In this document: positions 8,027 to 18,195 of the stretch, in pieces | How positions within the stretch are numbered: position 1 is the stretch's first letter | How the letters are laid out: the number at the start of each line of letters is the position of its first letter | Source of the DNA: Halopseudomonas sp002296055 | GTDB lineage: Bacteria; Pseudomonadota; Gammaproteobacteria; Pseudomonadales; Pseudomonadaceae | Direction: 5' to 3' (one strand) | DNA: 64,000 nucleotides | Assembly: GCF_050876985.1 (NCBI RefSeq) | Contig: NZ_JBPAPP010000001.1 | Notes under the pieces: model-generated | The model's input: only the letters and a program-made list of their open reading frames with translations | What the model was told of the DNA's origin: nothing | The model's database searches: none | Program-made: the position numbers and the translations under genes

Positions 8027-8995
8027 TTACATCCAGCCGCGTTCCTTGTAGTAGCGGATGGCACCGTCATGCAGCGGTGCGGACAGACCTTCCTTGATCA
8101 TTTCCTCTTCCTTGAGGGTGGCGAAGGCCGGGTGCAGGCGCTTGAAGCGGTCGAAGTTCTCGAACACGGCCTTCACGGTCTGGTACACGGTTTCTTCGTC
8201 GGTCGCAGTGGAGGCAACCAGGGTGGCACGCACGCCGAAGGTTTCGGTGTCGTTATCGTTGCCGCGGTACAGGCCGCCGGGGATGATGGCCTTGGCGTAG
8301 TAGGGGCGCTCGCTGATCAGTTGATCGATTTCCGGGCCCGAGACCGATACCAGGTTGGCGTCGACGGTGGTGGTGGCTTCCTGGATTGAGCCGTTCGGGT
8401 GGCCGACCACATAGACCATGGCGTCAATGTTGTTGTCGCCCAGGGCTGCGGCCTGTTCGGCGGCGCCCAGCTCAGAGGCCAGCGCCAGGTCATCCACGGT
8501 CCAGCCCAGAGCGCCCATGACTACATCCATAGTGTCGCGCTGACCGGAGCCGGGGTTGCCAATATTCACGCGCTTGCCTTTCAGGTCTGCGACACCGGCG
8601 ATGTCGGCATCTTTGCGGGCGACCACGGTCAGCGGCTCACCGTGCAGGGCAAAGAGCGCACGCATGTCACTGTAGGCGCCATCAGCTTCAAAGCTCTGGA
8701 TACCTTCGTATGCCTTGTACTGGATGTCGGATTGCACCACACCCATGTTCATCTCGCCGCCGCGAATCGCGTTGACGTTGGCCACCGAGCCACCGCTGGA
8801 AGGCGCGTTACAGCGAATGCCGTGGTCTGCGCTGTTGCGGTTAAGCAGTCGGCATACCGACTGACCGACAACGTAATAAACGCCAGTCTGGCCACCGGTA
8901 CCGATGGTTACGAAGGTTTCAGCGGCAACAGGCGTGGCGCTCAGGGAAGCGTATCCGATGGTGGCTGAGAACAGCAGGGCAAGGGATTTGCGCAT
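8027..8995 (-). CDS. TAXI family TRAP transporter solute-binding protein
   Basis: A 322-residue periplasmic protein. Its Sec signal peptide is MRKSLALLFSATIGYASLSA with cleavage probably after PVAA. The mature start ETFVTIGTGGQTGVYYVVGQ is the hallmark of the TAXI (TRAP-associated extracytoplasmic immunogenic) family, and GSVANVNAIRGGEMNMGVVQ is the second conserved segment. It captures the ligand and delivers it to the fused permease downstream. The start at 8995 has AAGGAG 9 nt upstream; an upstream ATG at 9082 would add residues before the signal peptide and is rejected. TAXI ligands are often glutamate-like or other carboxylates, but this one is unknown. Confidence 0.9.
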   Translation of the reverse strand: MRKSLALLFSATIGYASLSATPVAAETFVTIGTGGQTGVYYVVGQSVCRLLNRNSADHGIRCNAPSSGGSVANVNAIRGGEMNMGVVQSDIQYKAYEGIQSFEADGAYSDMRALFALHGEPLTVVARKDADIAGVADLKGKRVNIGNPGSGQRDTMDVVMGALGWTVDDLALASELGAAEQAAALGDNNIDAMVYVVGHPNGSIQEATTTVDANLVSVSGPEIDQLISERPYYAKAIIPGGLYRGNDNDTETFGVRATLVASTATDEETVYQTVKAVFENFDRFKRLHPAFATLKEEEMIKEGLSAPLHDGAIRYYKERGWM

Positions 8996-9231
8996 GTGAA
9001 ATGACTCCTTTTTCTGATTATCAATGGTCCGGCCTCTGGGCGTAGACCACGCTACAGGCAGATAAATTCCGCAAAGCCCCAAGCGGGACGGGAACTGACC
9101 AGCACGTGTTAACAGATCATTCCTGTCCTGCAGCAGAGCCGAACAGGATTACCGATTCAGTGTAGTGGATGATTTCACTGTCATTGCGACCTTAACCCCA
9201 GCGTCCCACGCGGGCAAGCGCGGAGGGTTGC

Positions 9232-9257
9232 GCAGGCAGGCGGTGGCGCCTGCCTGC
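9232..9257 (-). terminator. Hairpin downstream of rnt
   Basis: A perfect 11-bp stem with a 4-nt loop (arms 9232-9242 and 9247-9257) begins 4 nt after the rnt stop. There is no T tract, so it may be a 3' end stabiliser rather than an intrinsic terminator. Confidence 0.45.
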
Positions 9258-9260
9258 TGG

Positions 9261-9935
9261 TCACTCAACCGGGGGCCAGCCGCCCATTTCACGCCAGCGG
9301 TTAACGATGGTGCAAAACAGGTCGGCGGTTTTCTCCGTGTCATAGCGTGCGGAGTGGGCTTCGCGACCATCAAAGTCGATGCCGGCCGCGCTGCAGGCCT
9401 TGGCCAATACGGTCTGGCCGTAGGCAAGGCCGCCGAGTGTGGCGGTATCAAAGCAAGAGAAGGGGTGGAAGGGGTTGCGCTTGAGGTCGGTACGCGCAAC
9501 CGCCGCATTGAGAAAGCCCAGATCGAAAAACGCGTTGTGGCCAACCAGCACGGCGCGTTTGCAGCCGGCGGATTTAATGGCCTTGCGGATCTGCTTGAAG
9601 ATCTCGCCCAGCGCGTGCTCCTCGCTCACCGCCTGGCGCAGGGGGTGATCGAGTTTGATGCCAGTGAACTCCAGAGCGGCGGCTTCGATATTGGCGCCTT
9701 CAAAGGGCTCGATACGGAAGAAGCTGGTCTGGTCCGGATAGACCAGGCCGTCGTCATCCATATTGATGGTGGTAGCCGCAATCTCCAGCAGGGCGTCGGT
9801 GGCGGCATTAAAACCGCCGGTTTCCACGTCCACTACGACCGGCAGGAAGCCCCGAAAGCGGTAGGCCAGCGGTGATTTGGCCTTGCCCGAGGTCACGGGA
9901 TCGCGTTCTTCATCGTCAAAGTCGAACTCGCTCAC
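9261..9935 (-). CDS. rnt: Ribonuclease T
   Basis: A 224-residue DEDDh-family 3'-5' exonuclease that trims tRNA and other stable RNA 3' ends. The first catalytic pair is D36 and E38 in VVVDVETGG; HNAFFDLGFL supplies the middle Asp, and HSARYDTEKTADLF near the C-terminus gives the final His/Asp. Length matches the family. The start is GTG at 9935 with AAGGA 7 nt upstream. It lies 26 nt downstream of pyrC, so the two probably form an operon, the same order as remembered from P. aeruginosa (PA3527-PA3528). Confidence 0.95.
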   Translation of the reverse strand: MSEFDFDDEERDPVTSGKAKSPLAYRFRGFLPVVVDVETGGFNAATDALLEIAATTINMDDDGLVYPDQTSFFRIEPFEGANIEAAALEFTGIKLDHPLRQAVSEEHALGEIFKQIRKAIKSAGCKRAVLVGHNAFFDLGFLNAAVARTDLKRNPFHPFSCFDTATLGGLAYGQTVLAKACSAAGIDFDGREAHSARYDTEKTADLFCTIVNRWREMGGWPPVE

Positions 9936-9961
9936 GGTATTTCCTTAACGGTTGATGAGTA

Positions 9962-10996
9962 TCAGGCCAGACGCCAGTGGATGTGTTCGCCAGCGCGTAG
10001 CGGGACGACGTTTTGATCACCGAACGGCAGCTCTGCCGGTACCGCCCAGCTGTCACGTACCAAGGTGATGGTATCGGTGTTGCGTGGCAGACCGTAGAAG
10101 TCCGGTCCGTGGAAGCTGGCAAAGCCCTCGAGCTTGTCTAGCGCGCCCAGTTCGTCAAAGGTCTCGGCGTACAGCTCGATGGCGGCGTGGGCCGTGTAAC
10201 AACCGGCGCAGCCGCAGGCCGCTTCCTTGGCATGGCGAGCGTGCGGCGCGGAGTCGGTGCCCAGGAAGAACTTGGCTGAGCCGGAGATGGCTGCTTCGCG
10301 CAGTGCCTGCTGATGCGTCTGACGCTTGAGCACCGGCAGACAGAACAAGTGCGGGCGAATGCCGCCAACCAGCATGTGGTTGCGGTTAAACATCAGGTGG
10401 TGAGCGGTGATGGTCGCCCCCACATTGTCGGACGCCTGCTGGACGAAGCTGACCGCATCGCCGGTGGTGATGTGCTCAAACACTACCTTGAGGGTAGGGA
10501 AGCGCTCCACCACCTTGACCAACTGCTGGTCGATAAAGGCTTTTTCCCGGTCGAAGATATCGACTTCAGCATGGGTCACCTCGCCGTGCACCAGCAGCAG
10601 CATGCCCACCTCGGCCATGGCCTCCAGCGCGGGGTAGATGTTCTCCAGCGCGGTTACACCGGACTGGGAATTGGTGGTGGCACCCGCCGGGTAGAGTTTG
10701 GCGGCGACGACCTGGCCTGTGGCCTTGGCCTGGCGGACTACCTCGGGGGAGGTCTGGTCGGTCAGGTACAGCACCATGAGCGGCTCAAATTGCGAACCGG
10801 CTGGACGGGCAGCGAGAATGCGCTCGCGGTAACTGGCTGCCTCGGCGGCGTCGCGCACTGGCGGCACCAGGTTGGGCATGATGATGGCGCGGCCAAAGCT
10901 GCGGGCGGCGTCGGGCACCGTGTGCTGCAGCATGGCGCCGTCGCGCAGGTGAATATGCCAGTCATCCGGGCGGGTCAGCGTCAGGCGGTCAGTCAT
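9962..10996 (-). CDS. pyrC: Dihydroorotase
   Basis: A 344-residue class II dihydroorotase, a pyrimidine biosynthesis enzyme that interconverts carbamoyl-aspartate and dihydroorotate. Zinc ligands HIH occur in DDWHIHLRDG near residue 13. The carboxylated lysine lies in AAKLYPAGATTNS, further His ligands in VHGEV and FEHITTGDA, and the catalytic Asp in GTDSAPH. The start MTDRLTL at 10996 is chosen by similarity to family N-termini, although no clear Shine-Dalgarno precedes it. An in-frame ATG at 11026 and a GTG just upstream are alternatives. It is divergent from motY. Confidence 0.95.
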   Translation of the reverse strand: MTDRLTLTRPDDWHIHLRDGAMLQHTVPDAARSFGRAIIMPNLVPPVRDAAEAASYRERILAARPAGSQFEPLMVLYLTDQTSPEVVRQAKATGQVVAAKLYPAGATTNSQSGVTALENIYPALEAMAEVGMLLLVHGEVTHAEVDIFDREKAFIDQQLVKVVERFPTLKVVFEHITTGDAVSFVQQASDNVGATITAHHLMFNRNHMLVGGIRPHLFCLPVLKRQTHQQALREAAISGSAKFFLGTDSAPHARHAKEAACGCAGCYTAHAAIELYAETFDELGALDKLEGFASFHGPDFYGLPRNTDTITLVRDSWAVPAELPFGDQNVVPLRAGEHIHWRLA

Positions 10997-11190
10997 GGGG
11001 GAATCCACTGCTAAAGAATGGCGCAATGCTACCGCAAAGCACCTGCCTTTGACACTCTGCCGCCGGTCGGCTGCCGTGAGATGGCGCGGCCAGACGCTCT
11101 AAAGTTTCTGGCGGGATGGCCGATGAGTCCGGCATGAGAGATTTTCCGTCCATGCGCCAAGCGCCGTGGAGTAAGCGTGGAGACCCCCTG

Positions 11191-12039
11191 GTGACGCGAG
11201 CCTATCTGACTATCCTGCTGAGCGTGGCACTGCCGGCCCAGGCGATGACCTTCCAGACCCGAATGGAAGATGTTCGCTGGCAGGTGGCAGGGGATCAGTT
11301 TGCTTGCCGCCTGTCTCAATCGGTAGCGGGCTACGGCGAAGCTACCTTTGTTCGCCGTGCCGGAGAGCGTGCGGCTTTTGAGCTAAAGGCCTGGGACAAC
11401 CCCATGCGTCCCGGGACGGCACAAATCTTTAACGACCCACCGCCCTGGCGGCCGGGGAGTGCAGCGCAGCCGGTTGGGCAGGGCGTTGTCGCGCCCGGTA
11501 GCCAGGCCATGCTGCTGCCCTTTGAGCAGGCGGGCAGAATGCTCGCCGGCCTTGCCTCGGGCCTGCAGCCGACCATCATGCGCAGCAGTGCGGCCGGTAG
11601 TGAATCGGTCCGCGTGGTGGTATCCAGCGTTGGCTACCAGCAGGCCTGGACTGACTACCAGGCCTGCGTCAGCAAGCTGCTGCCCATCAGCGCGGCCCAG
11701 GCCGAGCAGAGCAATATCAGCTTTCGCTCTGGCGGCAGTGTGCTCAGCGACGAGGCAAAGGGCATGCTGGATGCGATTTTGCAGTACGTGCAGGCAGCCG
11801 ATGAGGTCAGCGAGATCGTGCTTGATGGCCATTCGGATAATCAGGGCAACCGGCTGGATAACCGTGAACTCTCGCGTCAGCGCGCCTTGGCTGTGCGTGA
11901 CTATCTGATGGCCCAGGGCGTGGAAGAGTCGCTATTTAGCATGCGTTTTCACGGTGACCGCTATCCGATTGCCAGCAACCGCACTGCCGAGGGCCGTGCG
12001 GCCAACCGCCGTGTGATGGTGCGTTTGCAATACAACTAG
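11191..12039 (+). CDS. motY: MotY-like OmpA-family flagellar motor protein
   Basis: A 282-residue secreted protein with signal peptide MTRAYLTILLSVALPAQA. The N-terminal MotY domain begins MTFQTRMEDVRWQVAG. The C-terminal OmpA-type peptidoglycan-binding domain covers ~170-280 with ISFRSGGSVLS, LDGHSDNQGNR and NRELSRQRALAVRDYL. MotY belongs to the T-ring of polar flagellar motors and connects stators to peptidoglycan. GTG at 11191 with GGAG 8 nt upstream is preferred over ATG at 11116, because only the GTG places the signal peptide at the N-terminus. Its position between pyrC and argG matches my memory of P. aeruginosa motY (PA3526). Confidence 0.85.
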   Translation: MTRAYLTILLSVALPAQAMTFQTRMEDVRWQVAGDQFACRLSQSVAGYGEATFVRRAGERAAFELKAWDNPMRPGTAQIFNDPPPWRPGSAAQPVGQGVVAPGSQAMLLPFEQAGRMLAGLASGLQPTIMRSSAAGSESVRVVVSSVGYQQAWTDYQACVSKLLPISAAQAEQSNISFRSGGSVLSDEAKGMLDAILQYVQAADEVSEIVLDGHSDNQGNRLDNRELSRQRALAVRDYLMAQGVEESLFSMRFHGDRYPIASNRTAEGRAANRRVMVRLQYN

Positions 12040-12194
12040 CGTGTGTTGTGGTTTCGTTTGCCCGTCAGTAGCAGCGGTAATAATGCTATCGCCCCGACTC
12101 CCCTGTGATTCCCGCCTGTCTGGCGCTAGAATAGGCCCCTTTCGCCCGCTCCCTTCGGAGTGGCGGTTCAGTCTTGCTTTTATGGGAGCACGAA

Positions 12195-13412
<1,218 letters not shown>

Positions 13413-13432
13413 GCCATTTGCTGCACGGCCTG

Positions 13433-13465
13433 ACGCCCGGTGAAAGTGATTTCACCGGGCGTTTT
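13433..13465 (+). terminator. Intrinsic terminator of argG
   Basis: A 13-bp stem (ACGCCCGGTGAAA with its complement), a GTGA loop and a TTTT tail lie 20 nt downstream of the argG stop. Confidence 0.9.
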
Positions 13466-13526
13466 CGTTTACGCGCAGCGGTGAAACCGCTAGCTTTGTC
13501 TGTATATCCACGCAAGGGCGCCGATC

Positions 13527-13913
13527 ATGCGAATTTTGCACACCATGCTCCGTGTTGGAGATTTGGAAAAATCCATCGCTTTCTACACCGAAGTACTCGG
13601 TATGACGCTGCTGCGTCGCAAGGATTATCCTGACGGGCGCTTTACCAATGCCTTTGTCGGTTATGGCAATGAGGCCGAGCACGCGGTACTGGAACTCACC
13701 TGGAACTGGGACACCGCCAGCTATGAGTTGGGCAGCGGCTACGGCCATATCGCTATCGAGGTGCTGGATGTATATCGCGCCTGCGAGCAGATCCGCGCAG
13801 CCGGTGGGCATGTGGTCCGCGAGGCTGGGCCGATGAAGCACGGCTCTCGCGTTATCGCCTTTGTAGAAGACCCGGACGGCTACCGCATCGAACTGCTATC
13901 GGCCAGGGAGTAG
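13527..13913 (+). CDS. gloA: Lactoylglutathione lyase (glyoxalase I)
   Basis: A 128-residue VOC-fold metalloenzyme that converts the methylglyoxal-glutathione adduct to lactoylglutathione. All four metal ligands of the E. coli-type enzyme are at the same positions: H5 (MRILHTML), E56 (VLELTWNW), H74 (GYGHIAIE) and E122 (YRIELL). The short length indicates the Ni-dependent class. It follows argG, as in P. aeruginosa, and is followed 9 nt later by a membrane protein gene that may share its transcript. Confidence 0.95.
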   Translation: MRILHTMLRVGDLEKSIAFYTEVLGMTLLRRKDYPDGRFTNAFVGYGNEAEHAVLELTWNWDTASYELGSGYGHIAIEVLDVYRACEQIRAAGGHVVREAGPMKHGSRVIAFVEDPDGYRIELLSARE

Positions 13914-13922
13914 CCATTCGAC

Positions 13923-14786
13923 GTGGGCGCGAATATGGCTGGGACGCTGCTGATTCTTCTGACTCTGCTGATCGTGGTGGCCTGGTTGCATGCGCGCCGG
14001 CGGCGTCGGCGTGAGCAGGAGCACGCACGGCGCACTGCACTGCAGCAGATACGCCTGTTGCGCCAACTGGTTGAGCAGGTGCAGCGCCGGCGCGGGCTGT
14101 CTTACGGTGTGCAATCAGGTGAGCGGACGCTGGAGGCGCGTCTTTGGTCGGTGAGTCAGCAGGTTCGGCAGTTGTTTGAGCGCTGCCGCGTGCATCAGCC
14201 GACGCTGCACTGGCTGGCCGGCTGGCATCAGGCGCTGCAGCTATGGGAGCGCGTAGAGCAGGCGGACGCCGCGGTGACCCCTGAGCAGCTGCTTGGCCTG
14301 CAAACCGAGCTGGTGCAGGCGCTGCTCGACACCATTGCCGCGCTGGCGGAACGGTTTGACCTGGTGTGCCTCGGCCGTCTGGCCCCGCAAGCAGAGGGGC
14401 AGTGGCTTGAGTTGCTGCAGAATATCGAGTTGCTTGGGCAGGCGCGGGCAATAGGTACCGGTATCGCGGCGAATCGGCAAAACCTGCCGGTCTGGCGTGT
14501 GCGTCTTGCGCAGCTCAGCAGTCATGTGAATGAGCAGTGCTATGCAGCGCTGGCGCGGCTGGTGTCTGATCCGGCGCTGCGGCCATTACTGAACCAACCT
14601 GTGCGCGCAGCTGAAGAGACGCTGGACGTGTTGTTGCAACACATCCGCGAGTTGCTGGACCAGCAGCCCGCAGCGCTGCATTCGGTCGATTACTTCCAGA
14701 TCGCGACCCAGGCGATCAGTGCACAGCTGCTGTTGGTGGACCTGTTGCTGGAGCGGCTGGAGCAGTCCGGCACTACACCGGACTGA
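13923..14786 (+). CDS. Membrane-anchored protein with a possible nitrate/nitrite-sensing (NIT)-like helical domain
   Basis: A 287-residue protein that I do not recognise with certainty. One N-terminal TM helix (GTLLILLTLLIVVAWLHA) is followed by an Arg-rich stop-transfer stretch and an all-helical region. Two segments recall the NIT sensor domain: VEQVQRRRGLSYGVQSG near residue 50 and ELLGQARAIGTGIAANR near 180. There is no visible HAMP, kinase, GGDEF or methyl-accepting output. Charges suggest that the bulk is cytoplasmic. It starts at GTG 13923 or ATG 13935; GGGAG upstream slightly favours the GTG. Its 3' end overlaps the convergent dgt gene by 14 bp. A link to the nitrate genes ~9 kb away is speculative. 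Confidence 0.6.
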   Translation: MGANMAGTLLILLTLLIVVAWLHARRRRRREQEHARRTALQQIRLLRQLVEQVQRRRGLSYGVQSGERTLEARLWSVSQQVRQLFERCRVHQPTLHWLAGWHQALQLWERVEQADAAVTPEQLLGLQTELVQALLDTIAALAERFDLVCLGRLAPQAEGQWLELLQNIELLGQARAIGTGIAANRQNLPVWRVRLAQLSSHVNEQCYAALARLVSDPALRPLLNQPVRAAEETLDVLLQHIRELLDQQPAALHSVDYFQIATQAISAQLLLVDLLLERLEQSGTTPD

Positions 14787-16101
14787 TACCGCGGATTTGC
14801 GCGGCCATGTCGGCAGCGTAGAGGTCGGTCATCCCAGCGATGAAGTCCAGTACCCGCAAATAGCTACGGTAGGGCGGCCAATCGGCTTGCGGAATGGTGT
14901 GGCCGATCAGATCGAGTATGCGCTGGTGTTTGAAGCTCAGGTTCTGCCCGGCATGCAGCTCGTTGACTGCGCCGCAGAATGCTTCCAGCAGGGTCTCCAG
15001 GGTGCTGTAGGCGCCAATCTCATGCAGTGTCTTGCGCTTGTCCTGAAAGATGCGCTTGCGGGCCATGTCCTTAGCGGTCAGCACACAGTTGCGTGCCGCG
15101 GGCGGCATGTGCTCGACCAGGTCACCCTGCAGCTCACCGGCCAGCAGTGCTGGCTGTTGGTCAATGAAGGCCTGGGCGGCGGCATTGACCAGATGTTCGA
15201 TAGCCTTGCCACGCAGAATCGCCAGTCGACGCCGCTGCGAGTCGTTTGGCCCTAGCTGGCGGTAGGTTTCAGGCAGGTCATCGCCGACCAGATCTAGCAA
15301 GACGCGCTCCACCTCGGCGTAGGCCAGCAGGTCCATTTCCAGGCCGTCCTCAAGGTCGATCAGGCCATAGCAGATATCGTCGGCAGCTTCGACCAGATAG
15401 ACCAGCGGGTGACGCGCCCAGCGGTGTTCGCCCAGTGACGGCAGCCCCAATTTGTCGGCAATTTGCTGCAGTAATGGGAACTCGGCCTGATAGCAGCCGA
15501 ATTTATGTTTTTTATAGCCAAGTTCGTTGGCGTGCCGTGCGGTCCAGGGGTATTTCAGGTAGGCGCCGAGGGTCGCGTAAGTAAGGCGCATGCCACCCTC
15601 TGCCTGGTGGTATTCGATTTGGGTCAACACCCGGAAGCCTTGGGCATTGCCTTCAAAGTGCAGAAAGTCCTGTTTCTCAGCCTCACTCAACTGCTCCAGC
15701 AGTCCGCGCTCGTTGGCATGGCGAAACCAGTGGCGGATGGCGTCCTCGCCGGAATGGCCGTAGGGCGGGTTGCCTATATCGTGGGCCAGGCAAGCGGCCT
15801 GCACGATGACGCCCAGGTCGGCGGGCTGGCACCAGTCGGGCATCTCACTGCGCAACATTTCACCCACTCGCATGCCGAGCGAGCGGCCGACGCAGCCTAC
15901 TTCCAGACTATGGGTGAGGCGCGTGTGAATATGATCGTTGCTGGAGACCGGGTGAACCTGGGTTTTTTTGCCCAGGCGGCGAAAGGCGCCGGAGAAAATG
16001 ACGCGGTCGTGATCTTTGTGGAAGGGCGTGCGCCCCAGTTCATCATCGCTGGCGACCGGTTTGCCCAGTCTTTCGCGGCACAGCAGTGTTTCCCAATCCA
16101 T
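14773..16101 (-). CDS. dgt: Deoxyguanosinetriphosphate triphosphohydrolase-like protein
   Basis: A 442-residue HD-domain enzyme of the dGTPase family, which splits dNTPs to deoxynucleosides and triphosphate. The metal-binding H...HD...D set is visible in HTRLTHSLEVG and AHDIGNPPYGHSGE. YLVEAADDICYGLIDLEDG supplies the distal Asp. Length fits the shorter dGTPase-like type 2 group rather than E. coli Dgt (~505 aa), so substrate specificity may be broader. The start at 16101 (MDWETLLC) has AGGAG about 7 nt upstream. Confidence 0.9.
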   Translation of the reverse strand: MDWETLLCRERLGKPVASDDELGRTPFHKDHDRVIFSGAFRRLGKKTQVHPVSSNDHIHTRLTHSLEVGCVGRSLGMRVGEMLRSEMPDWCQPADLGVIVQAACLAHDIGNPPYGHSGEDAIRHWFRHANERGLLEQLSEAEKQDFLHFEGNAQGFRVLTQIEYHQAEGGMRLTYATLGAYLKYPWTARHANELGYKKHKFGCYQAEFPLLQQIADKLGLPSLGEHRWARHPLVYLVEAADDICYGLIDLEDGLEMDLLAYAEVERVLLDLVGDDLPETYRQLGPNDSQRRRLAILRGKAIEHLVNAAAQAFIDQQPALLAGELQGDLVEHMPPAARNCVLTAKDMARKRIFQDKRKTLHEIGAYSTLETLLEAFCGAVNELHAGQNLSFKHQRILDLIGHTIPQADWPPYRSYLRVLDFIAGMTDLYAADMAAQIRGISPV

Positions 16102-16246
16102 GCATGGCTCCTGTGGTTGGGCCGAGTATGCGGCAGGTATCAAGGGCTGTCGAGGGTCGAGGGGCTGTCACCAAGTCGGCATCATTGGACTGACACATGC
16201 AACTGGCAGGCTTGCGCTCGAAGTACTCATTCAAAGGAGCGTACTC

Positions 16247-18061
16247 GTGAGACCTCAAGCCTTACTGGCCCTGACATCAGTCATTTCAACCTTGGTGTTG
16301 AGCGGTTGTAATAGTGATAGCGACAGCAGTGCCGACGATAATGCTGCGGCGCAGCCTCTGGCGCTGAACATTCTGCATATCAACGATCACCATTCCAATC
16401 TGGAAGAAACCAGCATCGACCTGGACATCGCTGGTACCGAAACCAGTTTCGCTCTGGGCGGATTTCCGCGTGTGGCAGCCAAAATGGCAGAGCGTGAAGC
16501 CGAGCTGGACAACGTGCTGAAACTGCACGCCGGGGATGCGATCACCGGCACGCTGTACTTCTCCAGTTTTGAGGGTGAGGCTGACGCCGCGTTAATGAAC
16601 GAGGTCTGTTTCGATGCCTTTGCCCTGGGTAACCACGAGTTTGACCGGGGCGATGCGGGGCTGGTTAATTTCCTCGATTACCTCGCGGCAGATAGCTGCA
16701 ACACCGCAGTGCTGGCGGCCAACGTCAAACCGCAGGTAGGTACGCCACTGGCGCCCAGTGTTGAAGACGACTACATCAAGCCGTACTACATCCATGAGGT
16801 GGACGGCCAACAGGTCGGGGTTATCGGCATCGATATCAGCGGCAAGACTCAAGGCAGCTCCAGCCCGCTGGCAACTACCGAGTTTCTGGATGAGCAGGAA
16901 ACCGCCCAGGCGATGATCAACGAGCTGGCCGAGCAGGGCGTCAACAAGATCATCTTGCTGACGCATTATCAGTATGAGAATGACCTGGACCTGGCGCGTA
17001 ACCTGTCGGGTGTGGATGTCATTATCGGTGGCGACTCTCACACCCTGCTCGGCGATTTTGCTGCCTACGGTATGAATGCGGGTGGCGAGTATCCAACCAA
17101 GGTCACCAATGCCGATGGCAACACGGCCTGTGTGGCCCAAGCCTGGGAATACGCCAAGGTGGTTGGCGAGCTGAATGTGCAGTGGGACAGTGAAGGCAAT
17201 GTCACTTCCTGCGAAGGGGTGCCGCACCTGTTGCTGGATCAGCCAACCCGCAATGACGTTGCCCTGACGGGTGATGCCGAGGCTGAGGTGCTGGCGGCTA
17301 TTGATGCCGATCCCCAGCTCAGTCTGACCGCGCCAGATGCCGCAGCCCAGGCTGTGCTCAGCAGCTACACGCAGCAGCTCGACACCTTCCGCAATAATGT
17401 CGTTGGTATGGCCACTGAAGACCTGTGCCTGGCGCGGATTCCGGGTGTGCCCTACGGCGATACCACCTGCACGGGCGAAGACCCCAACCGTGGCGGCGAT
17501 ATTCCCAATGTGGTGGCCAATGCCTTCCTGTTTCTGAGCAAAAACGCCGATGTTTCCATCCAGAACGCGGGTGGCGTGCGCATTGATATCCCTGCTGGTG
17601 ATATCACCATTGGCGATGCCTACACGCTGCTGCCGTTTGCCAACACGCTGACCAACCTTGAAATAACCGGGGCGGAAATTCGCCAGGTACTGAATGAGGC
17701 TGTTGATTACGCGCACAGCAATTCCAGCGGCGCCTATCCCTACGCTGCCGGCCTGCGCTGGTATGTGGATATGAATCGTCCGGCAGGTCAGCGGTTGTAC
17801 GATATCGAGTTTCGCGTGCGCAATGAGGGTGCCTGGCAGCCTTTGACCGATACCACGGTGCTCACAGTCGTGAGCAACAGCTTTACCGCGTTGGGGCAGG
17901 ATGGCTATGTGACCTTTGGCACAGTCAGTCAAGACGGCCGCGCCGAGGATACCTTCCTCGATTATGCGCAGTCTTTTGTCGATTACATGCTGGAAGTCGG
18001 CACGGTACGCAAGCCGGCGCAGGATGAGTACTCCACGCAGTTCTACACGCCCGCCAACTGA
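16247..18061 (+). CDS. Lipoprotein 5'-nucleotidase / 2',3'-cyclic phosphodiesterase (UshA family)
   Basis: A 604-residue secreted metallophosphoesterase. The start is GTG at 16247 with AAAGGAG 7 nt upstream, giving a signal ending in the lipobox LVLSGC, so it is a lipoprotein. A Ser/Asp-rich linker follows. The N-terminal calcineurin-like domain has ILHINDHHSN, ALGNHEFDRG and IIGGDSHTLLGD. The C-terminal 5'-nucleotidase domain has QNAGGVRIDIPAGDITIGD and LLPFANTLTNLEITG. It should dephosphorylate nucleotides outside the inner membrane for salvage or phosphate. It is divergent from dgt. In the longer open frame from 16016, the first 77 codons overlap dgt and are rejected. Confidence 0.88.
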   Translation: MRPQALLALTSVISTLVLSGCNSDSDSSADDNAAAQPLALNILHINDHHSNLEETSIDLDIAGTETSFALGGFPRVAAKMAEREAELDNVLKLHAGDAITGTLYFSSFEGEADAALMNEVCFDAFALGNHEFDRGDAGLVNFLDYLAADSCNTAVLAANVKPQVGTPLAPSVEDDYIKPYYIHEVDGQQVGVIGIDISGKTQGSSSPLATTEFLDEQETAQAMINELAEQGVNKIILLTHYQYENDLDLARNLSGVDVIIGGDSHTLLGDFAAYGMNAGGEYPTKVTNADGNTACVAQAWEYAKVVGELNVQWDSEGNVTSCEGVPHLLLDQPTRNDVALTGDAEAEVLAAIDADPQLSLTAPDAAAQAVLSSYTQQLDTFRNNVVGMATEDLCLARIPGVPYGDTTCTGEDPNRGGDIPNVVANAFLFLSKNADVSIQNAGGVRIDIPAGDITIGDAYTLLPFANTLTNLEITGAEIRQVLNEAVDYAHSNSSGAYPYAAGLRWYVDMNRPAGQRLYDIEFRVRNEGAWQPLTDTTVLTVVSNSFTALGQDGYVTFGTVSQDGRAEDTFLDYAQSFVDYMLEVGTVRKPAQDEYSTQFYTPAN

Positions 18062-18195
18062 GTTAGTCCGCGCCATGGCCCGAAGGGAGACTGCTATTTC
18101 CTTTCGGGCTGTGGCCGGTTAGAGGGTAAGTGTCGGTAGCCAGGTCCAAATGGCGCTACAATAGCGGCCTGTTTCCCGACTCGCCGTGACCCTCC

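Noticed and set aside
16592..18076. 494-codon open frame on the minus strand opposite the nucleotidase
   Set aside because: Shadow of a gene with intact catalytic motifs; no start signal or recognisable domain.
18079..18108. Hairpin CCCGAAGGGA/TCCTTTCGGG after the nucleotidase gene
   Set aside because: It lacks a T tract and contains a G-T pair, so it is not a convincing intrinsic terminator, although it may slow transcription.
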